Shown: positions 28,378 through 35,013 of the stretch, one piece after another | Layout of the letters: every line of letters starts with the position of its first letter | Position numbering within the stretch: the first letter of the stretch is position 1 | DNA from: a virus | Strand: one strand, 5' to 3' | DNA: 40,184 bases | Virus record (IMG/VR): IMGVR_UViG_3300042430_002650 | Coordinates: 1 to 40,184 of that record | Position numbers and translations under genes: made by a program | Notes under the pieces: model-generated | Seen by the model: only the letters and a program-made list of their open reading frames with translations | What the model was told of the DNA's origin: nothing | The model's database searches: none

Positions 28378-28822
28378 AGTCCACTCCTTTCAAGTCGGGC
28401 AGGTCTGCCCATTCGTTTTCGGTGGGGTCAAACAGCGTGAATTGCAGGCCTTCGGGCAGATCCAGAATGGCCCAGACAAAAACGTGCAGCAGGTCGGGCG
28501 TGCCATCCGGCGCACTGGCGCGGAGTGTGCCCACCGCCCAGGAGCAGCCTTCGTTTGCGGCGATGAGTTGCGCCTGCTGCACCACGGCGCGGGCTTGGTC
28601 CTCGCACTCCCACACGTTGCCTTGCCAGGGTTTGAAGGCTTGGTCAGCGGCCTTGCGCAGCATCGGCTTCGGTGGGCAGGCCAGCAGGCTCTTTTGCAGA
28701 AAGAGGCGGAAGTTCGGCAGCATCTTGCCTTCGAGCGCCACCCGCACCAGCGCCTGCACCGTAGCGCCGTTGAGGCGACGGCGGGCAGTCAGCGGCTTGG
28801 GTTTGCGGAAAGGCCAGATCAT
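28364..28822 (-). CDS. Transglutaminase-like cysteine protein
   Basis: A 152-residue protein from ATG 28822; upstream in-frame sequence to 28990 is basic and compositionally odd. The segment WECEDQARAVVQQAQLI, later LLHVFVWAIL, then LFDPTENEW gives a Cys-His-Asp series spaced as in transglutaminase-like peptidases. N-terminal basic patch FRKPKPLTARRRLNG. It overlaps the downstream gene by 14 bases. Catalysis is inferred from motif order alone; the fold could also be non-enzymatic. Confidence 0.6.
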   Translation of the reverse strand: MIWPFRKPKPLTARRRLNGATVQALVRVALEGKMLPNFRLFLQKSLLACPPKPMLRKAADQAFKPWQGNVWECEDQARAVVQQAQLIAANEGCSWAVGTLRASAPDGTPDLLHVFVWAILDLPEGLQFTLFDPTENEWADLPDLKGVDYALT

Positions 28823-28844
28823 GGGGTTCAGATGGGTGTCGGCT

Positions 28845-29033
28845 CTATGGCGTGACGTTGAGCGGTTGCTTGGCGCTGGTGCGCAGGGCGCGGATGAGCG
28901 GCGCATACTGCGGATGCCCCGTGACGACGACTGCCGCGCCATACAGCGCCAGGCGCTCATCGCGGGAGAGACCGGCGATGTCGCGGGCACAGGAGGTCAG
29001 CAGCAGCGCAGAGAGGAGCAGGAGAGTTTTCAT
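28845..29033 (-). CDS. Putative o-spanin (small outer-membrane lipoprotein)
   Basis: A 62-residue protein. The signal sequence TLLLLSALLLTSC ends in a lipobox (LLTSC), so it should be a lipoprotein of about 48 mature residues. It overlaps the coiled-coil membrane gene by ATGA, the compact i-spanin/o-spanin arrangement used by phages of Gram-negative hosts to disrupt the outer membrane at lysis. It lacks the usual Pro-rich linker, so the spanin call is by layout. Confidence 0.65.
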   Translation of the reverse strand: MKTLLLLSALLLTSCARDIAGLSRDERLALYGAAVVVTGHPQYAPLIRALRTSAKQPLNVTP

Positions 29034-29329
29034 GGGGTGGAGTCTTTGCCAGGGCGGTAAACCGAAGCGGTCGCCAGCTTGCCCTCGATGGTGCTCAGCT
29101 CACGGCGCATGCCTTTGACCTCACTGTTGAGTTCGGTGATCTGGCTGATCAGAACGCTGTGGATCTCCACCTTGGTGGACAGCAGGCGCACCGTGTCATT
29201 GAGCTTCGCCATCTCGACCGGCATCGGTGAAAGCGTGGTGACCCAGCCCCAGGCGATGGCGCAGGCGATGATCACCTGCGCAGGGGTGAGTCCGAACAGA
29301 TTCAGGTTGCGCAGAATGAATTCACTCAT
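29030..29329 (-). CDS. Putative i-spanin (membrane-anchored coiled coil)
   Basis: A 99-residue protein: a membrane helix (AQVIIACAIAWGWVTTLS) near the N-terminus followed by a long heptad-like helix (KLNDTVRLLSTKVEIHSVLI, SQITELNSEVKGMRRELSTI). This is the i-spanin design: inner-membrane anchor and periplasmic coiled coil. Coupled by ATGA on both sides, directly upstream of the lipoprotein gene. Confidence 0.7.
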   Translation of the reverse strand: MSEFILRNLNLFGLTPAQVIIACAIAWGWVTTLSPMPVEMAKLNDTVRLLSTKVEIHSVLISQITELNSEVKGMRRELSTIEGKLATASVYRPGKDSTP

Positions 29330-29646
29330 GGCATGTCAGGGGTCAAAGGTTGCAGGCCCATGGCGGTGAGAACTTCCCACGGCTTCTGCGGCTCGGTGCC
29401 CAGGTCGTATTCATGGCACTCGGCCCACGGCAAAGAAGCCACGAGCTGACGCAGCGCGGCGATTTGGTCTGGAGTGAAGTGGCCACTGGCCCAGTAGTGC
29501 GTGGCTGGGGCAGCGCCGGAGGGACTACCCGCAGGCACAAAGAGAGTGGCCGCAGATGCGGGCGATAAACTGAAGGGTGGCACCTCGGCCATGGCGCGAG
29601 CGTTGGAAAGGTGGTCAGCCGTGATGAGCAAAAGGGCGCGGGTCAT
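29326..29646 (-). CDS. Unknown protein coupled to fibre and spanin genes
   Basis: A 106-residue protein from ATG 29646, chosen because it forms an ATGA overlap with the upstream stop; a Met at 29685 would overlap further. N-terminal TRALLLITADHLSNARAMAE resembles small conserved proteins found beside virion fibre genes in related mobile DNA. The C-terminal half (FTPDQIAALRQLVASLPWAE) is helical. No function is assigned. Confidence 0.7.
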   Translation of the reverse strand: MTRALLLITADHLSNARAMAEVPPFSLSPASAATLFVPAGSPSGAAPATHYWASGHFTPDQIAALRQLVASLPWAECHEYDLGTEPQKPWEVLTAMGLQPLTPDMP

Positions 29647-30440
29647 GGAATACTGGTCCCCCATTTCTGTGCAAGGTAAGTCCACATGGAAGTCAGTTGG
29701 CCGCTCGTCAGCGTGCCGCTGCCTAGCACCAACTCACCGATCCTGGCGTTGAACCACAAGCCTGTGCCTCCTCCACGCGCAAAGATGCCTGAAACAAAGT
29801 TTCCAAGCCGCCCGTCGTTGCCCGTGGTTGGGTAGTTACCAGTCAGCCCTGTCTTTGAAATCGGGCTGCCATTGTCGGCTTGGTAATGCACGGAGGTGGT
29901 GTGCCCTTCCAGCCGTATGGCTCTGCACACTCCATTGGCGAGGGTGATGCTGGACGACATAAGGCCGACGCCTTGGTTGATGTTGATCGTGCTCGCCGCA
30001 TTCGTTTCGAGGAGACGATAAATGGCGATAGATTGTGGGAAGTCATTCAGCGCCCAAAGCTCTTTCGCTGTGCCCATCGTGACCGGGGCCGCCACGATAA
30101 ATGCCCACCAGTCGAGATGCTCACCAATCGCGGCTCGGGTCATCGCATCGTCCACGCCATCGCCCTCGATGGCAGGACGCCCATTGATGCCATTAGAAAC
30201 GAACGTTGGGCGTGCCGTGCCGCTGCTGATGTAGTGGTAATTATTTCCGCTCAGATCAGAAAACTGAGCGACCGGATCACCATTGTTCAGAGCCAACCGT
30301 GTGGCATCGCACCAGATCAGCGGTGCAAGCGACAGCGGCGAGAAATCGGCGCCGCCTGAACTCCCCGTGCCAAAGCCCATGAACCGCTGGCGGGCCAGCG
30401 GGTTCACAATGTTGGAAGGGCTGTGCAGCAGTAGGTTCAT
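29643..30440 (-). CDS. LamG/concanavalin-like jelly-roll virion protein
   Basis: A 265-residue protein. From about residue 38 on it has the LamG pattern: PLIWCDATRLALNNGDPVAQ, FSDLSGNNYHY, GRPAIEGDGVDDAMTRA, a beta-rich middle, and the ending IGELVLGSGTLTSGQLTSMW. Such jelly-roll domains bind sugars and are common in fibre or decoration proteins. The first 37 residues are probably the attachment peptide. It starts at ATG 30440 and is followed by the lysis cassette. Confidence 0.82.
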   Translation of the reverse strand: MNLLLHSPSNIVNPLARQRFMGFGTGSSGGADFSPLSLAPLIWCDATRLALNNGDPVAQFSDLSGNNYHYISSGTARPTFVSNGINGRPAIEGDGVDDAMTRAAIGEHLDWWAFIVAAPVTMGTAKELWALNDFPQSIAIYRLLETNAASTININQGVGLMSSSITLANGVCRAIRLEGHTTSVHYQADNGSPISKTGLTGNYPTTGNDGRLGNFVSGIFARGGGTGLWFNARIGELVLGSGTLTSGQLTSMWTYLAQKWGTSIP

Positions 30441-30452
30441 AGGCAGGAGACC

Positions 30453-30770
30453 TCAGCTCAGGAGACGTTTCCAGGCGATGAAGCGCGGGCTGCCGCTCAT
30501 GGCCGCCACGCTGACTGCTCCGGTGTAATCGGTGATGTAGGTGAAGCCGCCTTTGCCATCGTCAGCAGCGCTGCCTGCTTGCAGGATGATGTTTAGGCTG
30601 GTGGTGCTGGCACTGGCTCCGAGCTTCACGGCCAGCGCGGCGTCATCGAGATTTTGAATGAAGCCGACTTCTCCCGGCTCCAGGGTGAACACCGTCGCAT
30701 TGGCCGTGGCGATGGTGTAGTTGGTTGGCGTGGTGCCAGATTGGAGATTGCAAGAGCGAACAGCGTCCAT
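30453..30770 (-). CDS. Small beta-rich virion protein
   Basis: A 105-residue protein starting at ATG 30770, twelve bases after the previous stop. Beta-rich: YTIATANATVFTLEPGEVGF, IQNLDDAALAVKLGAS, LNIILQAGSAADDGKGGFTY. No enzyme motif. Placed between the adaptor and the jelly-roll protein, it is probably a small tail or decoration subunit. Confidence 0.72.
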   Translation of the reverse strand: MDAVRSCNLQSGTTPTNYTIATANATVFTLEPGEVGFIQNLDDAALAVKLGASASTTSLNIILQAGSAADDGKGGFTYITDYTGAVSVAAMSGSPRFIAWKRLLS

Positions 30771-30782
30771 GGTGAGGGAATG

Positions 30783-31493
30783 TTAAGGTTTGGGAGATTC
30801 ACGGTTGCGCCGCAGTTCGGCGCGGTGGGTTTCGAGGAGTTCGGTGAGGGCCGCGTTTTGCAGCTCCACGCCGGTCTTGACTTGGCCTGCGGCCTCACGC
30901 AGCCAGGAGGCATGCAAGTGGCGGATGCAGAACTCGTGCAGCACTTCGAGCACGGGCAGCAGCACCCAGCGGCTGGCCGCTAGATCGGTGGAGAAATTGG
31001 CATTGCTGGAGTGCGCTGAAATGCAGCGGTAACATTCCAAGCTGCTCACCGTGCGCACGTCTCCCACCGCATAAGTCGTGGGGTTAACCCAGGCCGTGGT
31101 GTTGAAGGGATACACCCGTGGCGTCCAGGAGACCCACACGGTGGGCAGATCCTCGCTCACGCGGATGCCGGTCTTGTCGGTGAAGAACTGCACGCTGGTA
31201 GCCATGCGCGTCTCGCGTGGGTCCAAGGTGTAGATTTCGAGGTTGCGGGCATCGCCGAGGACAGCCCAGGAGATGAGGCCGCTGCTGGGCGTGATCTGCG
31301 CCCAGGTGCGGGCATCTTCCCAAAACACATTGCTCTGGAAAGGCAGCTCGTAAGCGAGCTTGTAGGTGCGGTTGAACTGCGCGAGCAGTTGCGCTTTGAG
31401 CGTGGCGTCGGTGGCCATCGCCGCGAGGTTTCCCGTGGGGCGCACCGCGTCTTCAAAGGCGGTGGTGAAGGGTATGTGAGCGCGTGCAGCCAT
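30783..31493 (-). CDS. Head-tail adaptor / tail tubular-like protein with CBM5/12-like insert
   Basis: A 236-residue protein. The N-terminal helical part (TLKAQLLAQFNRTYKLAYEL) and beta region are followed at about residues 134-180 by a short module AWVNPTTYAVGDVRTVSSLE, CYRCISAHSS and SRWVLLP that has the Trp/Tyr/Gly-Asp and AH(T/S)S pattern of type-3 chitin-binding modules. The C-terminal helical part (LREAAGQVKTGVELQNAALT) then resumes. Position two genes after the capsid suggests an adaptor; the insert could be a surface-exposed sugar binder. Confidence 0.7.
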   Translation of the reverse strand: MAARAHIPFTTAFEDAVRPTGNLAAMATDATLKAQLLAQFNRTYKLAYELPFQSNVFWEDARTWAQITPSSGLISWAVLGDARNLEIYTLDPRETRMATSVQFFTDKTGIRVSEDLPTVWVSWTPRVYPFNTTAWVNPTTYAVGDVRTVSSLECYRCISAHSSNANFSTDLAASRWVLLPVLEVLHEFCIRHLHASWLREAAGQVKTGVELQNAALTELLETHRAELRRNRESPKP

Positions 31494-31498
31494 GAGCG

Positions 31499-31999
31499 TC
31501 AGGCCACGAGGGCGGTGCGGCCCTCCTGTGCCGCTCGTTGGAGTTTCAGGCTGGTCTGCGCCAGGTGCAGCGCCCGGTGCATGCGGCCTTCTTTGGCGGC
31601 CTGCTCTAGGCTGGCGGTCCAGCCGCCTTGGATCTTGCCGGTGACGACTTGCTGCGGCGCACAGTCAGGATTGCGCTTCAAGAAGTCACGCATCATTTCG
31701 GAGTCATCGAAGACCTCGCCGCCTTTGCAGCCACGCTCACCCAAGGTGCTGCGGTGGAGCTGCTTGTAGGTCAGCGGGGCCATGTGATAGGCAGGCATGA
31801 ACTCGAAGTCATTCCGCACGACGACGGGGCCGCGCTTGCGGCGGAGTTCAGCGGCACGCTTTTCCTGCAGTGCCGCCTTGGCATTGTCTAGCCGCAGCTT
31901 CTCGCGGTAGGCATCAAAGATGGCACGGGCTTTGACCAGGCCGACCTTGCGGGCGAGCTTGTCAAATCCGAGCACGGGTGCCTTGTCAGGATTCCACAT
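31499..31999 (-). CDS. Basic virion assembly protein, unknown
   Basis: A 166-residue protein from ATG 31999; an upstream Met at 32041 would require translation through the REP-like hairpin. Highly basic and helical (KLARKVGLVKARAIFDAYRE, ALQEKRAAELRRKRGPVVVR), with a C-terminal helical tail. Between capsid and adaptor, the usual place for a connector or capsid-completion protein; family not recognised. Confidence 0.7.
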   Translation of the reverse strand: MWNPDKAPVLGFDKLARKVGLVKARAIFDAYREKLRLDNAKAALQEKRAAELRRKRGPVVVRNDFEFMPAYHMAPLTYKQLHRSTLGERGCKGGEVFDDSEMMRDFLKRNPDCAPQQVVTGKIQGGWTASLEQAAKEGRMHRALHLAQTSLKLQRAAQEGRTALVA

Positions 32000-32005
32000 A
32001 ATCAA

Positions 32006-32035
32006 GAAGGGAGCGCGGGCACTCTTGCCCGCTTC
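32006..32035. repeat. 30-bp REP-like hairpin, copy 1
   Basis: Identical to 38811-38840. Stem GCGGGCA / TGCCCGC with loop CTCT (32015-32032). It lies in the leader of the 166-residue gene. Similar short palindromes are scattered in some bacterial chromosomes. Confidence 0.85.
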
Positions 32036-32040
32036 ATTCA

Positions 32041-32138
32041 ATAAAAGCCGCCAAGGCAGGCAGAGGGAAACCGGGGAAGGGTGCGTCAGATGCAGTCACA
32101 ACAACAACAAATGACGCTCCCCTCCGCCTGCCCGGCGG
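32041..32138 (-). terminator. Branched terminator after the capsid gene
   Basis: Read leftward: CCGCC, GGCAGGC and GAGG (32138-32121) pair with CCTC, GCCTGCC and GGCGG (32066-32048), with small internal bulges; an inner stem GCGTCA / TGACGC (32083-32088, 32112-32117) makes it Y-shaped. The 3' side ends in CTTTTAT. It starts seven bases after the capsid stop, so it probably sets capsid mRNA 3' ends and reduces read-through. Confidence 0.75.
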
Positions 32139-32144
32139 TGATGT

Positions 32145-33374
32145 TTAGGCGACGGCGGTTTCGACCTTGCCGTGAACGGCGGGCATCGAGCAGAAGAGGC
32201 TGAAGAAGCCCTCGACGTAGCCCTGGGTGCCGCTGCCATCGTTCGAGAGGTCCACTTCTTCGAGGCCGTTCAGCAGCTCGTAGAAGTATTCCATTTCCAG
32301 CGCCAGCATGTGGTCGAAGTCACCCAGCGTCAGCGTTGGCGATCCGGTGGCGGTGGCCGCCGCGGAAAGCACGAGCGTGGTGGAATTGGTGATGCTGGAG
32401 ATGTAGGCACCCGCAGGGATGCCGGTGCCGCCGATCTTCATGCCAGCCTGAAGGCCAGCGGTGCTCGTCACGGTCAGCGTGGTGCTGGTGTTCGTGGTGG
32501 CGGCACCGGCCAGGCTGCCTGCGTTGCGCACGCCGTTGAGGTGCTCCGTGGGCACGACCATGAGACTGCCGAAGGCGGTCTTGTAGCCGGTGAGCATGGA
32601 AGTGATCTCGGTGTCGCTGCTGTCTTGGTTGATGCGGCGGATCGGCGCAGCGGTGTTGCTCAGCGTGCCTGCGTCAAAGAACGTCGCGAGGTGGTTCGCG
32701 AAGTCCGTCGTGGCAAAGGCGGTGAGCTTGACGTTCTTGCGCTTGGCCTGGCGGCACTCCAGCAAGAGCGTGCGCATCTGCGTCTCGGTGAAGGCCGAGG
32801 CGGAAGCCACGGCGATGACCTGCGAGGAGGCGGGGCGGTAGTTGCTGTCCACCTGGAAAGTGGAGCTGGTGCCCTGCGCGGCGTTCTCCACATAGGCGGA
32901 GGCACCCATGGTGAGGTGCATGGAGCCGAGGCGGCCTTCGTTGTCGTGGGCAGAGGCGGTGTCCTTGGCCACCTGTGCAGACAGGTAGGTCATTTCGACG
33001 CCCTGCTTGTAGCGCTCCAGAGCGCGGAAGCGGGATTCGCCGACTTCGTTGGCCACGCCTGCGGTGTTTTCGACCTTTTCGACGCGCTTGCTCACGCCGT
33101 AGTCTTCGCGCTTCTGCTGCACGCAGCCAAAGATTTTGGCGCGATTGGTGAAGTGGTTGGCCACGTTGGCGCGGGTCACGGAATCACCTTCTTTGACACC
33201 GCCGAGGCGGCCAGTGAGGTGTTTGTCCGCGACTTTGGAATAGACGGAGTTTTCAGCCGTGCCGCCGCTTTGCACGGTGGAGCTGAAGAGTGTGTTCTCG
33301 TTGTCGAGAAGGGCAATTTCGTCCGCAAGATCTTCGTGGATCGCGGGGACAGTGGAGGAAAGGGCTTGGGCCAT
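32145..33374 (-). CDS. Major capsid protein, SU10/DUF5309-like
   Basis: A 409-residue protein with the pattern of SU10-like HK97-fold coat proteins: N-arm HEDLADEIALLDNENTLFSS, then VYSKVADKHLTGRLGGVKEG, ERYKQGVEMTYLSAQVAKDT and a helical/beta body. Residues about 288-351 are a Thr/Ser/Gly-rich beta insert (TTNTSTTLTVTSTAGLQAGM; SSITNSTTLVLSAAATATGS) that looks like an Ig/adhesin-like surface domain. The C-terminal strand resumes LGDFDHMLALEMEYFYELLN. The start ATG at 33374 has CTCTCCTTTT before it, the complement of a Shine-Dalgarno site, not a site. Confidence 0.9.
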   Translation of the reverse strand: MAQALSSTVPAIHEDLADEIALLDNENTLFSSTVQSGGTAENSVYSKVADKHLTGRLGGVKEGDSVTRANVANHFTNRAKIFGCVQQKREDYGVSKRVEKVENTAGVANEVGESRFRALERYKQGVEMTYLSAQVAKDTASAHDNEGRLGSMHLTMGASAYVENAAQGTSSTFQVDSNYRPASSQVIAVASASAFTETQMRTLLLECRQAKRKNVKLTAFATTDFANHLATFFDAGTLSNTAAPIRRINQDSSDTEITSMLTGYKTAFGSLMVVPTEHLNGVRNAGSLAGAATTNTSTTLTVTSTAGLQAGMKIGGTGIPAGAYISSITNSTTLVLSAAATATGSPTLTLGDFDHMLALEMEYFYELLNGLEEVDLSNDGSGTQGYVEGFFSLFCSMPAVHGKVETAVA

Positions 33375-33427
33375 AAAAGGAGAGTTCTAAAAAGGGTGTT
33401 GGATGTTCCACGCTGGCGCGGAGGTCA

Positions 33428-34636
33428 TCAGGCGCGGGCCATGCGGGGCATGGGTCCGAGTTTGATGGCTTCCTTCAGGTATTTCTGACGCTCGTCTTCG
33501 GTCTTCGCCGTCTTCGCCTTCTGCATGAGAAGGCTCTTGCGGGCCGCGAGGTCAGAGCCGGAATCGTTCACCGCTGCCAGGCGTGGAGTGCTGGCGCGGG
33601 TCTCGACCGGCGGGTCTTTGCGTTCGGTGCTCTTGGACTCCTGCACTGAGGAGGACGCTTTAGTCGCAGCGCCCGCTGTGTCCGGGAAAGTGATGACGGC
33701 ACGGCGGCTTTGCAGCACGTCGTAGAGCGCGGCCTTGGCCACGAGTTCTTCCAGCCGCGTGGGCAGGCTGGCGTCTTTCAGATAGGTGTCACGGGCTTCC
33801 TTGTAGCCCTTGGTGGTGGCGTGTTTCTCTGCCAGCTTGGTGGCGGACTCGCGCACCTTGCCCACCTGGGCATCGTGGCTGAACCACTGCTGCGCATCCG
33901 TGACGCGCTGCTGGTAAGTCGGCAGATCGGTGGAGCGCAGCTCGATCTCTTGGCCGTTCGGCAGCGTGTGCGTGATCGGCTCATCATCGCTGCGGCGTCC
34001 GGCTTTGACTTCCTTGTCGTGGTAGGACAGCAGGGCCAGGGCGTCTTTGGCGTTCTCGCCCCAGGTCGCCACGGCATGGCCGTCTTTGAAATGCACAAAG
34101 GCATTGCCAGCCAAACCGGCGGCACGCACGGCGGCTTCACCACCCTGCTGCTCGATCTCGGCCAGCTTGGTTTCGAGTTCGCTGACTTTGGTCTCGTGCT
34201 CTTTGATCTTGGCCTCGGCTTCCTGCGCACGTTTGCGCACCTTGGCCGCTTCTTTGCTGGCTTCGGCGATGCGCTTGCGGGCTTTCTCATCGAGCTTGGC
34301 CAGCTCCGCTTCGCTGATGTCTTCCACCGGCGTTTCGTCGGGGCTGACGGCGGGTGTTTCATCCGGCGTGTCGAAGGAGATGCTTTCGGCTTCGTCAGCC
34401 GTGGCAGGCGTGGCAGGCACTACCTTGGCTTCCACCACGGGGGCGGCAGCAATGGCGGCAGCGGCAGCAGCGGCTTTGGCCTTCTTCTCCTTGCGTTGGG
34501 CGCGGAAGGCCTTGGCCTGCTCAGGACTCAAGCCACGAGCGATGTGCTCGGCAGTCGCATCCTGCGGCGTCAGAATCACTGCCGGAGCTTCAGCTTCGGC
34601 AGGGGCAGCAGGGTCAGACGTAACGACTTCGGGCAT
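33428..34636 (-). CDS. Capsid scaffold protein
   Basis: A 402-residue protein. Acidic/Ala-rich N-terminus, a highly charged coiled-coil centre (EAELAKLDEKARKRIAEASK and KIKEHETKVSELETKLAEIE) and a basic C-terminal part (KSLLMQKAKTAKTEDERQKY). This composition and its place between portal and capsid are typical of internal scaffolds that leave the procapsid. No protease domain is seen, so maturation may not need proteolysis. The start ATG is at 34636. Confidence 0.85.
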   Translation of the reverse strand: MPEVVTSDPAAPAEAEAPAVILTPQDATAEHIARGLSPEQAKAFRAQRKEKKAKAAAAAAAIAAAPVVEAKVVPATPATADEAESISFDTPDETPAVSPDETPVEDISEAELAKLDEKARKRIAEASKEAAKVRKRAQEAEAKIKEHETKVSELETKLAEIEQQGGEAAVRAAGLAGNAFVHFKDGHAVATWGENAKDALALLSYHDKEVKAGRRSDDEPITHTLPNGQEIELRSTDLPTYQQRVTDAQQWFSHDAQVGKVRESATKLAEKHATTKGYKEARDTYLKDASLPTRLEELVAKAALYDVLQSRRAVITFPDTAGAATKASSSVQESKSTERKDPPVETRASTPRLAAVNDSGSDLAARKSLLMQKAKTAKTEDERQKYLKEAIKLGPMPRMARA

Positions 34637-34721
34637 GGGTCAGACATTACATGGCCGACTGGCTCGGCTTCAATGGCTGCACACAGTTTGCCCCAGTTTG
34701 CCACGATGTTTGACGCTCGGC

Positions 34722-35012
34722 CTATTCGCCGTCTGGTTTGGCTGGCGGTGCTTCCAGCCAGGCGCGGGCGATCTGGTAAAGGTAAAGCGCTCCGCAGGCT
34801 TGGCCTTGATCGTGCGCGGTGGCCTCTGCCTGCACGCCAGCGGCCTGCATCTCGAAGGCTTTGCGCTCGATGAGGTTAAACAAAGCCTTCACCGCTGGAT
34901 CAAGGCGGTTCTGGTGGACGAGTTCGCGTTCAGCGCGGCGTTCTTCCGGCGTGCGGTAGAAACTCTGGCCATACAGCGGAGCGCAAAGGATGACGGTCGG
35001 TGTGTCGGGCAT
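34722..35012 (-). CDS. Small protein between portal and scaffold
   Basis: A 96-residue protein starting at ATG 35012, one base after the portal stop. N-terminal TPTVILCAPLYGQSFYRTPE, then a charged helix (ERRAERELVHQNRLDPAVKA) and a helix near the C-terminus. Not recognised; possibly a portal-associated or head-assembly factor. Confidence 0.72.
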   Translation of the reverse strand: MPDTPTVILCAPLYGQSFYRTPEERRAERELVHQNRLDPAVKALFNLIERKAFEMQAAGVQAEATAHDQGQACGALYLYQIARAWLEAPPAKPDGE

Positions 35013-35013
35013 G

